NCBI GenBank assembly: GCA_030635835.1
Contig: DAOVYB010000010.1
Coordinates: 1-19,016, forward strand
Length of the DNA stretch: 19,016 bases
DNA from: Gammaproteobacteria bacterium
Lineage (GTDB): Bacteria > Pseudomonadota > Gammaproteobacteria > UBA6429
Reading direction: 5' to 3'
Below the pieces are notes generated by a model, which searched no databases, was not told where the DNA came from, and worked only from the letters and a program-made list of their open reading frames with translations. Within the stretch, counting starts at the first letter, position 1. Each line of letters starts with the position of its first letter. The position numbers and the translations under genes are program-made. Of the stretch, positions 7,514-15,739 are shown one piece after another.

Positions 7514-7969
7514 ATGAATTCTCCAAAGCCATTGTACAAGTATCTAAAACGAAAAAAATATGGGGTTGCCGACTTGGTCACAAAGGCTGATTTTATGGGG
7601 AAATTAAATCAAGAATTCCTAAAGAATATTCCAGCACCGATCAATCTGCATGTTCAGCTCGCCTATATAAATGGTAATAAGCTCCATGTTATCGCTGACA
7701 CACCGGCATGGGCAACCAAATTTCGATTTATGAGTGCTCATATTATTCCGACGCTAAAGAAAAATATTCAATATTTTCAATACGTTAAGGACATTTCAGT
7801 AACTACTCGACCAACAAATGCTAAAATCCAGCAAACAAAAAGAGGGAACCGCCCACGCTACCTCAGTGGCGAAGCAAAACGCTGTTTAGAAAACATAGCA
7901 GAAAGCTTGGATAATGATGATTTACAGAGGGCGTTACGGCGTTTAGCTAAACGTCATAAAAATAAATAA
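7514..7969 (+). CDS. dciA: DciA-family (DUF721) DnaB helicase loader/regulator
   Basis: DciA is the ancestral bacterial protein that interacts with the replicative helicase DnaB and does the job of phage-derived DnaC in bacteria that lack it. The 151-residue protein has the DUF721 signature: a core with INLHVQLAYINGNKLHVIADTPAWATKFRF (42-72, PAWA at 64-67), then a basic linker and a C-terminal helix pattern (YLSGEAKRCLENIA, then DLQRALRRLAKR). It is the only plus-strand gene here, divergent from the M23 peptidase and convergent with lpxC. No Shine-Dalgarno precedes the ATG. The leader is AT-only for about 15 nt, and a 12-bp palindrome (7503-7514) runs into the start codon. It implies, but does not prove, that the host uses DciA rather than DnaC. 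Confidence 0.88.
   Translation: MNSPKPLYKYLKRKKYGVADLVTKADFMGKLNQEFLKNIPAPINLHVQLAYINGNKLHVIADTPAWATKFRFMSAHIIPTLKKNIQYFQYVKDISVTTRPTNAKIQQTKRGNRPRYLSGEAKRCLENIAESLDNDDLQRALRRLAKRHKNK
7940..7953. repeat. 14-bp perfect palindrome at the 3' end of dciA
   Basis: CGTTTAGCTAAACG is a perfect palindrome inside the last codons of dciA, ending 16 nt before the end of the stop codon. The flanking bases extend it to 18 nt with one G-T pair. As RNA it could fold as a short hairpin just before the stop. Given the convergent lpxC it could help end dciA transcription, but the downstream sequence (ATAAAAATAAATAAT) is A-rich, not U-rich, on this strand. Confidence 0.35.
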
Positions 7970-7975
7970 TAGCCT

Positions 7976-7990
7976 CATATAAAATATATG
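7976..7990. terminator. Weak AT-only inverted repeat between dciA and lpxC
   Basis: CATATA and TATATG flank AAA in the 41-bp gap between the converging genes. The stem is almost all A-T and there is no clear terminal uridine run in either direction, so I only note it as the sole terminator-like element in this gap. Confidence 0.2.
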
Positions 7991-8010
7991 TGACTAAATG
8001 CTATGTATTC

Positions 8011-8922
8011 TTAGCCGGCGTGAACAGGTTGAGCAAAGGAAATAGGTGCAGTAGATGCATCTTCAAAGGTCACTTCTTCCCATGCATCTTCTTGTGCTAA
8101 TAAAGCACGAAGTAGTTCATTATTTAAAGCATGACCTGATTTATGCCCACAAAATGAACCGATTAAGCTATGACCTAAAAGGTATAAGTCACCAATTGAA
8201 TCAAGAATTTTATGTTTAACAAACTCATCAACATAACGAAGACCATCTTCATTTAAAACCCGATAGTCATCAACAACTACAGCATTATCTAAACTACCAC
8301 CAAGCGCCAGATTATTAGCACGAAGTTGTTCAATTTGGTTCATAAAACCAAAAGTTCGGGCACGACTCACTTCACGAACAAATGAAGTAGTTGAGAAGTC
8401 TACTTCCGCAATTTGAGAACCTTCTTTAAAAGCAGGATGATCGAAATCGATGGTAAAAGCCACTTTAAAGCCGTCAAATGGTTCGAAATTAACCCATTTG
8501 TCGCCATCTTCGACTCTTACTGATTTCTTGATTCGAATAAAACGCTTTGCTGCATTCTGCTCTTCAATACCCGCTGACTGAATTAAGAAGACAAATGGAC
8601 CAGCACTGCCATCCATAATAGGTACTTCAGCCGCATTTAAATCAACATAAGCATTATCAATTCCTAAACCGGCCATGGCTGATAAAAGATGCTCAACGGT
8701 TGAAATTCTTACACCATCTTTAATTAGTGTTGTTGACAGGGTGGTATCACCAACATTTTCAGGCGTTGCAGGAATTTCAACGGGTTCATCCAGGTCAACA
8801 CGTCTAAAAATGATACCTGAATCCGGTGCGGCAGGACGAAGTGTTAAATAAACTTTTTCACCCGTATGTAAACCTACGCCAGTAGCTCGAATAACATTTT
8901 TTAGCGTGCGCTGTCTAATCAC
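8011..8922 (-). CDS. lpxC: UDP-3-O-acyl-N-acetylglucosamine deacetylase LpxC
   Basis: This zinc amidase catalyses the committed step of lipid A synthesis and shows that the host has an LPS outer membrane. I chose the GTG at 8922, which gives 303 residues and the family start [27 protein letters not shown] lies about 10 nt before it. The zinc and catalytic residues then fall at His78 (STVEHLLSA), His237 and Asp241 (HKILDSIGD) and His264 (HKSGHALNN), each one less than in E. coli, which supports this start. The frame continues 17 codons up to an ATG at 8973, but those residues ([17 protein letters not shown]) are not family-like. The gene has its own apparent promoter and a leader of about 110 nt, so it is not strictly tied to ftsZ transcription. 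Confidence 0.98.
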   Translation of the reverse strand: MIRQRTLKNVIRATGVGLHTGEKVYLTLRPAAPDSGIIFRRVDLDEPVEIPATPENVGDTTLSTTLIKDGVRISTVEHLLSAMAGLGIDNAYVDLNAAEVPIMDGSAGPFVFLIQSAGIEEQNAAKRFIRIKKSVRVEDGDKWVNFEPFDGFKVAFTIDFDHPAFKEGSQIAEVDFSTTSFVREVSRARTFGFMNQIEQLRANNLALGGSLDNAVVVDDYRVLNEDGLRYVDEFVKHKILDSIGDLYLLGHSLIGSFCGHKSGHALNNELLRALLAQEDAWEEVTFEDASTAPISFAQPVHAG

Positions 8923-9030
8923 TTTGTGAGTACCTTTAAAATCAAAAAAATCAATATTCAAATTAATATGCAAAAATCAGACCTAAAACTCAATGGCCAT
9001 TCAGTTTGAAAATATAAGTAAAACGGGAAA

Positions 9031-9065
9031 CGTTATATTATAACGATATTTCTCGTCCTTTCCAG
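9031..9065 (-). promoter_or_regulatory. Likely lpxC promoter with palindromic -10 box
   Basis: A perfect TATAAT on the minus strand (9042 down to 9037) lies inside a 15-bp palindrome at 9031-9045 (CGTTATA, one central base, TATAACG). At 17-bp spacing the -35 position reads CTGGAA, matching TTGACA at three of six bases. Transcription would start near 9030, about 108 nt before the GTG of lpxC. The symmetry around the -10 box could be an operator or could merely favour melting. Confidence 0.5.
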
Positions 9066-9156
9066 AACAATATTCCACCATCGTTAAAAATTATGTGAAA
9101 TATAGCGGCTTTTCAGCATATAACTTAAACAACTAGTTCCGCTTTTCCCCAAATAT

Positions 9157-9181
9157 GTGCAAAAAGGAGGGGGTTTTGCAC
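9157..9181 (-). ncRNA. Hairpin downstream of ftsZ with an anti-ribosome-binding-site loop
   Basis: GTGCAAAA (9157-9164 on the plus strand) and its exact reverse complement TTTTGCAC (9174-9181) enclose a nine-base loop. In minus-strand RNA the loop reads CCCCCUCCU, beginning 56 nt after the ftsZ stop. It lacks a uridine tail after the stem, so it is not a classical terminator. The loop and following uridines can pair with the ftsZ Shine-Dalgarno region (see findings) and also match the 3' end of 16S rRNA (CCUCCUU). I label it as an RNA structure. No independent small RNA is shown. Confidence 0.5.
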
Positions 9182-9236
9182 TTTATTTGTCTACTAATAT
9201 TTAATTCCAAATTTTTTCCCTTGAATTTAATCTACG

Positions 9237-10385
9237 CTAATCTGCCTGGCGACGTAAAAATGCCGGAATATCCAGATAATCCATTCCGCTTTCAGTTTCA
9301 GTAAAACGATCACCAGCTACTTTATTTCGAATTACCGCAGGCTTATCCAGTTGCGCATAATCCACTTCACCACTTGGTGTTTTATCAACAACAAGTTTCA
9401 CCGGTTGCTCACTGTTACCAGCCATTTCACGACCTAAACCCGTTGCCACAACAGTTACTCGAAGTTCACCACTCATTTCTGGGTCAATCACTGTTCCAAC
9501 AACAACCGTGGCATTATCAGAAGCAAATTCTTTTACTGTATTACCCACCTCTTCAAATTCACCAATCGACATATCCATGCCGGCAGTCACATTGACTAGA
9601 ATTCCTCGAGCCCCTGAGAGATTGACATCTTCAAGCAGTGGACTGGCAATAGCTGCTTCAGCAGCTTCTCGTGCGCGGTTTTCACCATCTGATTTACCAG
9701 AGCCCATCATTGCCATGCCCATTTCAGACATTACCGTTCTAACATCTGCGAAATCGACATTGATCAAGCCTGGACGTGTGATTAGTTCTGCTATTCCCTG
9801 AACTGCGCCTAATAATACATCGTTACCGGCTTTAAATGCGTCGAGCAAGCTCACATTTTTACCCAAAACACTGAGTAATTTTTCATTAGGTATTGTAATT
9901 AAAGAATCAACATAACTTTTTAATTCTTCTATACCATCAGCCGCAATGTCCATTCGTTTTTTACCTTCAAACGAGAACGGACGCGTAACAACAGCAACTG
10001 TAAGAATGCCCATTTCTTTAGCGACTTGAGCAACAATTGGTGCACCACCGGTTCCGGTACCACCACCCATGCCAGCAGTAATAAAGAGCATATCTGAACC
10101 TTCTAACATTTCCTGAATACGTTCGCGATCTTCGATAGCTGCTTCACGTCCAATTTCAGGGTTTGCACCTGCTCCCAGGCCTTTTGTGATGTTAGTTCCG
10201 ATCTGTATCGTGCTACGAGCAGAACTGTTTTTTAATGCCTGCGCATCAGTATTTGCACAAATAAAATCTACGCCATCAAGATTTTCCTGCAGCATGTGTT
10301 CAACAGCATTACCACCGCCGCCGCCAACACCGACTACTTTAATAACGGCACTTTGACTCTGTGTGTCCATAAATTCAAACTTCAT
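9237..10385 (-). CDS. ftsZ: Cell division GTPase FtsZ
   Basis: FtsZ is the tubulin homologue that polymerises into the Z ring. The 382-residue protein (E. coli 383) has the nucleotide-binding [10 protein letters not shown] (19-28), the tubulin signature [10 protein letters not shown] (107-116), the T7 loop NVDFADV (209-215) with the Asp pair that completes GTP hydrolysis in the polymer, a variable linker, and the conserved C-terminal peptide DIPAFLRRQ that binds FtsA and ZipA. The ATG at 10385 has a very strong ribosome-binding site (AGGAGGGG, 6 nt before). It is the last gene of the tight murD-ftsZ series, 34 bp after ftsA. The leader folds into a tetraloop hairpin that abuts the ribosome-binding site. 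Confidence 0.99.
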   Translation of the reverse strand: MKFEFMDTQSQSAVIKVVGVGGGGGNAVEHMLQENLDGVDFICANTDAQALKNSSARSTIQIGTNITKGLGAGANPEIGREAAIEDRERIQEMLEGSDMLFITAGMGGGTGTGGAPIVAQVAKEMGILTVAVVTRPFSFEGKKRMDIAADGIEELKSYVDSLITIPNEKLLSVLGKNVSLLDAFKAGNDVLLGAVQGIAELITRPGLINVDFADVRTVMSEMGMAMMGSGKSDGENRAREAAEAAIASPLLEDVNLSGARGILVNVTAGMDMSIGEFEEVGNTVKEFASDNATVVVGTVIDPEMSGELRVTVVATGLGREMAGNSEQPVKLVVDKTPSGEVDYAQLDKPAVIRNKVAGDRFTETESGMDYLDIPAFLRRQAD

Positions 10386-10391
10386 TTTTCA

Positions 10392-10414
10392 CCCCTCCTC
10401 TCTGTTTCCAGAGA
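10392..10414 (-). promoter_or_regulatory. ftsZ ribosome-binding site with adjoining GAAA-tetraloop hairpin
   Basis: In minus-strand RNA, UCUCUG (10414-10409), GAAA and CAGAGA (10404-10399) form a perfect 6-bp hairpin with a GNRA-type loop. The last A of the stem is the first base of the Shine-Dalgarno AGGAGGGG (10399-10392). The stem could limit or gate ribosome access to ftsZ independently of ftsA translation. Confidence 0.5.
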
Positions 10415-10419
10415 TGTTT

Positions 10420-11655
10420 TTAAAAGTTACCCTGGAACCAATTTTTCATTCGGTTCCATACTGATTTAAAACCTTTACCCATACGCGCTTCTGACTCACG
10501 CATTGCTCGATTCTGATATCCAAACAACAACAAGCCCACCCCCGTGGAATGTATTGGATTTCGAACCACATCAACCAATCCCGTTACATATTGAGGAGCC
10601 CCCAAACGTACCGGCATATGGAAAATTTCTTCAGCTAACTCGACGGCACCTTCCATCTTGGAACTTCCGCCAGTTAAAACGATGCCTGCTGCACATAAAT
10701 CTTCAAATCCACTTCGACGTAACTCTGCCTGGATCAAAGTAAATAATTCTTCATAACGTGGCTCAACCACTTCAGCCAATGTTTGACGTGCTAAACGTCT
10801 ATCTGGACGTTCACCAACACTAGGTACTTCTATAGTTTCATCAACACTGGCAAGTTGTGTTAAAGCACAGGCATATTTAATTTTTATTTCTTCGGCATAT
10901 TGCGTTGGTGTACGTAATGCCACGGCTATATCATTTGTTACCTGATCACCGGCTATTGGAATTACTGCCGTATGGCGAATCGCCCCTTCAGTAAACACGG
11001 CAATATCAGTTGTACCACCACCGATATCAACTAAACAAACACCCAGCTCTTTTTCATCATCGGTCAATACCGAGTGACTTGAAGCCAGTTGTTCAAGAAT
11101 AATGTCATCAACTTCTAAACCACAGCGGCGTACACATTTAATAATATTTTGCGCAGCACTTACCGCACCTGTCACCATATGTACTTTTGCTTCAAGCCTT
11201 ACACCCGACATACCAACCGGTTCACGAATGCTTTCTTGCTGATCGATAATGAATTCCTGTGGCAATATGTGCAGAATTTTTTGATCAGCCGGAATGGCAA
11301 CTGCACGAGCAGCATCAATTACACGTTCAACATCTGCAGGTACAACCTCTTTATCACGTATCGCCACGATACCGTGAGAATTTAAACTACGAACATGACT
11401 GCCTGCGATACCAGCATAAACAGAATGAATCTGGCAACCTGACATAAGTTCAGCTTCTTCAATAGCACGCTGTATTGATTGCACTGTTGATTCAATGTTA
11501 ACTACAACACCTTTTTTTAAACCGCGTGACGGATGAGAGCCTAAACCGATAATTTCAACTTCATTATCTGGTGTTATTTCCCCCACAATAGCCACGACCT
11601 TGGATGTTCCAATATCCAAACCAACAATAAGATTTTTTTCCATTTTCTTAGACAT
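10420..11655 (-). CDS. ftsA: Cell division protein FtsA
   Basis: FtsA is the actin-like ATPase that tethers FtsZ to the membrane and recruits later divisome proteins. The 411-residue protein has the phosphate-1 motif LDIGTSK (13-19), phosphate-2 motif DIGGGTTD (210-217), an adenosine motif around GIVLTGGSSKMEG, and a C-terminal amphipathic helix (GFKSVWNRMKNWFQGNF, 395-411) that acts as the membrane-targeting sequence. The start at 11655 has TAGGAG about 9 nt upstream and overlaps the ftsQ stop by 8 bp, suggesting translational coupling. An alternative ATG four codons in (11643) has a weaker ribosome-binding site. Confidence 0.99.
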   Translation of the reverse strand: MSKKMEKNLIVGLDIGTSKVVAIVGEITPDNEVEIIGLGSHPSRGLKKGVVVNIESTVQSIQRAIEEAELMSGCQIHSVYAGIAGSHVRSLNSHGIVAIRDKEVVPADVERVIDAARAVAIPADQKILHILPQEFIIDQQESIREPVGMSGVRLEAKVHMVTGAVSAAQNIIKCVRRCGLEVDDIILEQLASSHSVLTDDEKELGVCLVDIGGGTTDIAVFTEGAIRHTAVIPIAGDQVTNDIAVALRTPTQYAEEIKIKYACALTQLASVDETIEVPSVGERPDRRLARQTLAEVVEPRYEELFTLIQAELRRSGFEDLCAAGIVLTGGSSKMEGAVELAEEIFHMPVRLGAPQYVTGLVDVVRNPIHSTGVGLLLFGYQNRAMRESEARMGKGFKSVWNRMKNWFQGNF

Positions 11656-12427
11656 TTTTAACTGCTCCTAACGAAGCCTTAATATTCTTTTTCCAACCTA
11701 TTGCCATACCATTGGTATAACGCAAATCAATTACTTCTATATCATTCATTCTGCTTAACAAAACTTTCTGATAAATTCGTGTCAGGCGCTCTAACCTTTT
11801 CCTCGTATCTCCGCGCCCAAGAACAAGTTTCAAACCATTATCCAGCTTTAATTCAATAGCATGACGAGCATCGAGTTTAAAATACGTTATTTTGCTATTA
11901 ATACTTTCTAACAACTTATTCATTTCATAATATTTCGATAGCATTAACTTATTTAAATTAGCATTACCGTCAAAAACAGGTAATGACGTTGAATCAACTT
12001 TATTTAATGGTTTAAAAACATCACCATTCGAATTAATTAAACCTGCTTTATTTGCTACAGCCACAGGTTGTTGCTCAATAACACTCACACTTAAGGTGTC
12101 TGGCCATACCCTTCTAACTGATGCTTTTTCAACCCAGGGAATTTGTTCAACTACTTCTCTGACATTTTCAACATCAACATTAAAATAGCCTCCGGCAATC
12201 ACACCGGATATAGCACGATGTAACATAGCTTCATCAACATTAACAAAAGCACCATGTACACGAATTTTATTGACCGGCAATGTTTTAGGATCACTTAAAT
12301 GATTTTCTGCCCAAAATAAAACAGCGCAGCCAAGCACTAAAGGAAGAACCCAATTCACCCATCGATATGAGATAGAAGGTAACTCTCTTTTTTTAATGTA
12401 TGCTGCTTGTCCTGCTTTTGCTGACAT
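11648..12427 (-). CDS. ftsQ: Cell division protein FtsQ
   Basis: FtsQ is the bitopic divisome protein that binds FtsB-FtsL. Its 259 residues comprise a short basic cytoplasmic tail (about 1-24), one transmembrane segment (about 25-41), a POTRA domain (about 50-123, LPVNKIRVHGAF to SVSVIEQQPVA, with the conserved PWVEKASVRRVWPDTL) and the beta domain to about 250 (IEVIDLRYTNGMAIGWK). It starts 5 nt after the ddl stop and overlaps ftsA by 8 bp. GAGG lies about 12 nt before the ATG, rather far for an efficient site, so expression probably depends on coupling with ddl. Confidence 0.97.
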   Translation of the reverse strand: MSAKAGQAAYIKKRELPSISYRWVNWVLPLVLGCAVLFWAENHLSDPKTLPVNKIRVHGAFVNVDEAMLHRAISGVIAGGYFNVDVENVREVVEQIPWVEKASVRRVWPDTLSVSVIEQQPVAVANKAGLINSNGDVFKPLNKVDSTSLPVFDGNANLNKLMLSKYYEMNKLLESINSKITYFKLDARHAIELKLDNGLKLVLGRGDTRKRLERLTRIYQKVLLSRMNDIEVIDLRYTNGMAIGWKKNIKASLGAVKNV

Positions 12428-12432
12428 TTCTT

Positions 12433-13386
12433 TTATGCCTCAATTAATGTTTGCGATAAAATATTAAACACAAGCTCATTAAACGAATATCCTTTAGCTT
12501 TAGCTGCCATTGGTACCAGGCTATGACTTGTCATACCCGGAACAGTATTAATTTCGATAACAGAAGGTTTACCTTCTTCATCACTCATTATGTCAACACG
12601 TCCCCAGCCTTTTGCACCAACCGCATCAAATGCTGACAGAGCCAGACGTTGTAATTGAGATTCTTCATCATTAGTTAAGCCACATGGACAATGATAAAGA
12701 GTGTCATCATCATCATATTTTGCAGCATAGTCATAAAAATCTCGCTTTGTCTCAAGCCGAATAACAGGTAAAGGTGTGCGACCTAATATTGCAACAGTAT
12801 ATTCATTACCTTGCACCCACTGTTCAGCCAAAACTGTATTTCCAAATTTTGCCGCAACTTCCCAGGCAGTATTTAATGCCTTTTCTTCATCAACTTTACT
12901 CATACCGAGACTTGAACCTTCAAGTGTAGGTTTAACCATAATAGGAAAACCTAAAGTTGCGCCGACATAACTCATATCCGTCGATTCATCTAACCGCATA
13001 TAAGCCGGAGTAGGTAAACCCGCTCCCTGCATTAATTCTTTACATCGCAACTTGTCCATTGCGATTGCTGAAGCAAGTACGCCACTTCCGGTATAAGGTA
13101 GCTGCAAAACTTCAAGTACACTTTGAATAACACCATCTTCACCACCGGGACCATGCAATACGATAAATACACGATCAAATTGTCCATTTTTTAAGTCATC
13201 AAAAATCGTTTCACGATTAACATCAATTTTATGAGCATCAATATTTTGTTCCAGTAAGGCATTTAACACTGCCTCACCACTTTTTAACGAAACTTCTCTT
13301 TCAGCTGACCAGCCACCCATAAGGACGGCAACCTTTCCAAAGTCTTTTGCCTGAACCTGTAATGATGATGAAGTATTATCAATCAT
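12433..13386 (-). CDS. ddl: D-alanine--D-alanine ligase (DdlB type)
   Basis: This ATP-grasp enzyme makes the D-Ala-D-Ala dipeptide that MurF adds to the peptidoglycan precursor. Motifs with the chosen start: GGWSAEREVS (24-33), HGPGGEDG (78-85), EGSSLGMSKV (156-165), FYDYAAKY on the omega loop, and the metal-binding and substrate segment EINTVPGMT (278-286) followed by SHSLVP. The frame extends to a GTG at 13413 that has no ribosome-binding site. The ATG at 13386 gives 317 residues, overlaps the murB stop by 8 bp and has GGTGA just upstream, so I prefer it. Tyr in the omega loop fits a D-Ala-preferring, not a D-lactate, enzyme. Confidence 0.97.
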   Translation of the reverse strand: MIDNTSSSLQVQAKDFGKVAVLMGGWSAEREVSLKSGEAVLNALLEQNIDAHKIDVNRETIFDDLKNGQFDRVFIVLHGPGGEDGVIQSVLEVLQLPYTGSGVLASAIAMDKLRCKELMQGAGLPTPAYMRLDESTDMSYVGATLGFPIMVKPTLEGSSLGMSKVDEEKALNTAWEVAAKFGNTVLAEQWVQGNEYTVAILGRTPLPVIRLETKRDFYDYAAKYDDDDTLYHCPCGLTNDEESQLQRLALSAFDAVGAKGWGRVDIMSDEEGKPSVIEINTVPGMTSHSLVPMAAKAKGYSFNELVFNILSQTLIEA

Positions 13387-14299
13387 TCCGTTCACCAACG
13401 ATCTGAACTTCACGAATCAAGTCTACGTTATGTTGTTTTAAAACTTTTTCATGCACAGTATTAATTAACATTTCAATATCTTTTGCTGTAGCTGTACCGG
13501 TATTGATAATAAAGTTTGCATGTTTTTCTGATACACATGCGCCGCCAAGACAAAAACCTTTTAAACCACAACTCTCTACCAATCTTGCCGCATAATCACC
13601 TTGCGGATTTCTGAATACTGAACCGGCATTGGGTTGTTGCGTTGGTTGCGTTGCGCCACGGCGATTAAGATGTTCTTTTATCTTTTGCAAGCTTTCTTTT
13701 TCATCACCAATATTTAATTTCACAACTGCTGAAACAAACCACTCTTGCTGAATTGAATTGTCTTTAGTTTCTACATGTCGATAGGCAATTATAAATTCAT
13801 CGGGAGTTCGTTTATGTATTTCACCATGCATATCTATTGTTTCTATGCTTTCAACAATATCCCAGGTTTCTCCACCAACGGCACCTGCATTCATTTTTAG
13901 TGCGCCACCAAATGTGCCAGGTATTCCCGATAAAAATTCAGCACCCGTTAAACCTAACTTCGCTGAAAATTTTGCCAGTTTAGGACTCGGTACACCGGCT
14001 TCAACATAAATATGGGTTTCATCAACTTGTTTAATTTCATTTAATACACCACTGGTACAAATCACGCTGCCGCGTATACCTGCATCAGTTACTAATAAAT
14101 TACTTCCTAATCCTATCCAAAATACCGCTTCATTTGCCGGCAAACTTTTCATATATAAAGAAAGATCATTAAGATCAGCTGGATGATAGAAACGATCAGC
14201 ATTACCACCCACACGCCATGATGTATGACGGGACATAGGTTCATGTTCCAGCAGTATGCCTTTATATGTCATATTGTCCTTAGTCATAGTGAGTTCCAT
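13379..14299 (-). CDS. murB: UDP-N-acetylenolpyruvoylglucosamine reductase MurB
   Basis: This FAD enzyme reduces enolpyruvyl-UDP-GlcNAc to UDP-MurNAc with NADPH. FAD-binding motifs are RVGGNAD (29-35), GLGSNLL (63-69) and GIPGTFGGAL (125-134), with Tyr173-Arg174 (IAYRHV), the catalytic Ser227 in GSVFRNP and Glu297 near the end (IREVQIVG). The length (306) and the GSVFRNP form match the shorter, type II-like MurB rather than the E. coli type. Three in-frame ATGs compete: 14299 (3 bp after the murC stop, no clear ribosome-binding site), 14287 (GGA about 7 nt before) and 14272 (AAGGA 4 nt before). I report the longest, but the true N-terminus may be at 14272. Confidence 0.97.
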   Translation of the reverse strand: MELTMTKDNMTYKGILLEHEPMSRHTSWRVGGNADRFYHPADLNDLSLYMKSLPANEAVFWIGLGSNLLVTDAGIRGSVICTSGVLNEIKQVDETHIYVEAGVPSPKLAKFSAKLGLTGAEFLSGIPGTFGGALKMNAGAVGGETWDIVESIETIDMHGEIHKRTPDEFIIAYRHVETKDNSIQQEWFVSAVVKLNIGDEKESLQKIKEHLNRRGATQPTQQPNAGSVFRNPQGDYAARLVESCGLKGFCLGGACVSEKHANFIINTGTATAKDIEMLINTVHEKVLKQHNVDLIREVQIVGERND

Positions 14300-14302
14300 A
14301 TC

Positions 14303-15739
14303 TTATTCAACAACCAATTCATCTTTTAATTTATTAGCCGCCGCCCCTATACTGCCTGCGCCAAGTGTTAATAAAATATCGCCGTCTTTTAATACACCTT
14401 TTAATGTTGTTGCAAGCTCTTCAATATTTTCAACAAATACAGGTTCTACCTGTCCACGTGCACGTATAGCTCGAGCCAGACTTCGACCATCAGCACCTGT
14501 GATAACAGTTTCGCCTGCAGAGAAAACTTCCAGTAATACCAGTGCATCAACAGTAGAAAGTACAGCAGTAAAATCTTCAAATAAATCACGCGTTCGTGTA
14601 AAACGATGAGGTTGAAAAGCAACCACTAAACGATTATCAGGCCACCCATTTCGAATTGCCTGTATCGTTGCTTCAACTTCTCTGGGGTGGTGACCATAAT
14701 CATCAACATGCAATACTTTATTGTTACCAATATGATATTCACCATTAATCTGAAAACGTCGACCAATACCCTGAAAATTTAATAAAGCATTTTGTATTGA
14801 CTGTGCATCGACACCAATTTCATTAGCTACAGCAATTGCAGCCAGTGCATTGAGAACATTATGCTCACCCGGCATATTTAAAGTGATATCAAGCCAGTGT
14901 TCATCATTCTCTTTCGCAACAGAAAAAGAGGTTTTGTTACCATCTTGTTTTAAATTTGAAGCTCTAATATCAGCATCTTCATTAAAACCATACGTTGTTA
15001 TTGGTCGATTAACTTGTGGAATAATGTTGCGTACTTCCTCATCATCAACACATAAAATTGCACGACCATAAAAAGGCAAATGATGTAAAAACTCTATAAA
15101 TGTTTGACGAAGATTTTCAAAATCACCACCATATGTTTCCATATGATCTGCATCAATATTTGTAACGACAGCCATCATAGGTTGTAAATGCATAAAGGAT
15201 GCATCACTCTCGTCAGCTTCAGCAACCAGGTAATGACTTTCACCTAAGCGTGCATTGGTACCTGCACTATTTAATCTTCCACCAATAACAAATGTTGGAT
15301 CGAAATCACCTTCAGCTAAAATACTTGCTGCTAAACTAGTGGTTGTTGTTTTACCGTGAGTGCCTGCAACTGCAATACCATATCTAAAGCGCATTAATTC
15401 AGCTAACATCTCAGCACGTGGTACAACGGGAATACGCTGTTCATGTGCTGCAATAACTTCAGGGTTATCCTCTTTTACTGCTGTTGATACAACCACAACA
15501 TCACAGTTACGTAAATTTTCAGCTGCATGGCCAAAAGAAATATCAGCACCTAACTGAGTTAAACGTTTAGTAACCGCATTCTCATTCAAGTCTGATCCGC
15601 AAATGTCATAACCTAAATTCAACATAACTTCTGCAATACCACCCATGCCAACACCACCAATACCCACAAAGTGAATACAGCGTATGCGTCCCATGCTGGG
15701 TTCATCACGTAATTGAGCTAAATCAAGTTTTTTAACCAT
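14303..15739 (-). CDS. murC: UDP-N-acetylmuramate--L-alanine ligase MurC
   Basis: MurC adds L-Ala to UDP-MurNAc. The 478-residue protein has an N-terminal Rossmann-like UDP-binding region ([11 protein letters not shown], 24-34), the Mur ligase P-loop GTHGKTTTT (126-134), the central-domain EADESDASF and [13 protein letters not shown] segments, and the C-terminal [12 protein letters not shown] and [13 protein letters not shown] segments typical of MurC. AGGAG lies 7 nt before the ATG at 15739, which overlaps the murG stop by 8 bp. Confidence 0.98.
   Translation of the reverse strand: MVKKLDLAQLRDEPSMGRIRCIHFVGIGGVGMGGIAEVMLNLGYDICGSDLNENAVTKRLTQLGADISFGHAAENLRNCDVVVVSTAVKEDNPEVIAAHEQRIPVVPRAEMLAELMRFRYGIAVAGTHGKTTTTSLAASILAEGDFDPTFVIGGRLNSAGTNARLGESHYLVAEADESDASFMHLQPMMAVVTNIDADHMETYGGDFENLRQTFIEFLHHLPFYGRAILCVDDEEVRNIIPQVNRPITTYGFNEDADIRASNLKQDGNKTSFSVAKENDEHWLDITLNMPGEHNVLNALAAIAVANEIGVDAQSIQNALLNFQGIGRRFQINGEYHIGNNKVLHVDDYGHHPREVEATIQAIRNGWPDNRLVVAFQPHRFTRTRDLFEDFTAVLSTVDALVLLEVFSAGETVITGADGRSLARAIRARGQVEPVFVENIEELATTLKGVLKDGDILLTLGAGSIGAAANKLKDELVVE

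Larger units (their letters stand above)
8923..9236. other. Gene-free stretch between ftsZ and lpxC
   Basis: This 314-bp stretch contains no credible gene. Going along the minus strand after ftsZ it holds about 55 AT-rich bases, a hairpin at 9157-9181, a featureless AT-rich part, the palindromic -10 box of the probable lpxC promoter (9031-9045) and the lpxC leader with a 10-bp palindrome AATGGCCATT at 8992-9001. Small open frames of 11, 26 and 5 codons occur but look random. Confidence 0.7.

Noticed and set aside
9010..9090. 26-codon open frame in the ftsZ-lpxC gap (minus strand, starting MVEYCSGK)
   Set aside because: It spans the probable lpxC promoter, has no ribosome-binding site and no recognisable character.
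9508..9801. 97-codon open frame on the plus strand
   Set aside because: It is antisense to the conserved core of ftsZ. Its openness follows from ftsZ codon use.
12591..12596. Perfect TTGACA on the minus strand inside ddl, as a possible internal ftsQAZ promoter
   Set aside because: At 16-18 bp spacing there is no -10 resemblance (AGGTAA/GGTAAA), and the bases are explained by conserved ddl codons.
13788..13793. TATAAT on the minus strand inside murB
   Set aside because: No acceptable -35 at the right distance, and isolated hexamers are expected in AT-rich coding DNA.
14256..14609. 117-codon open frame on the plus strand
   Set aside because: It lies entirely antisense to the well-supported murC/murB junction. 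The product has low-complexity Ser/Thr/Ala composition and no ribosome-binding site or family resemblance.
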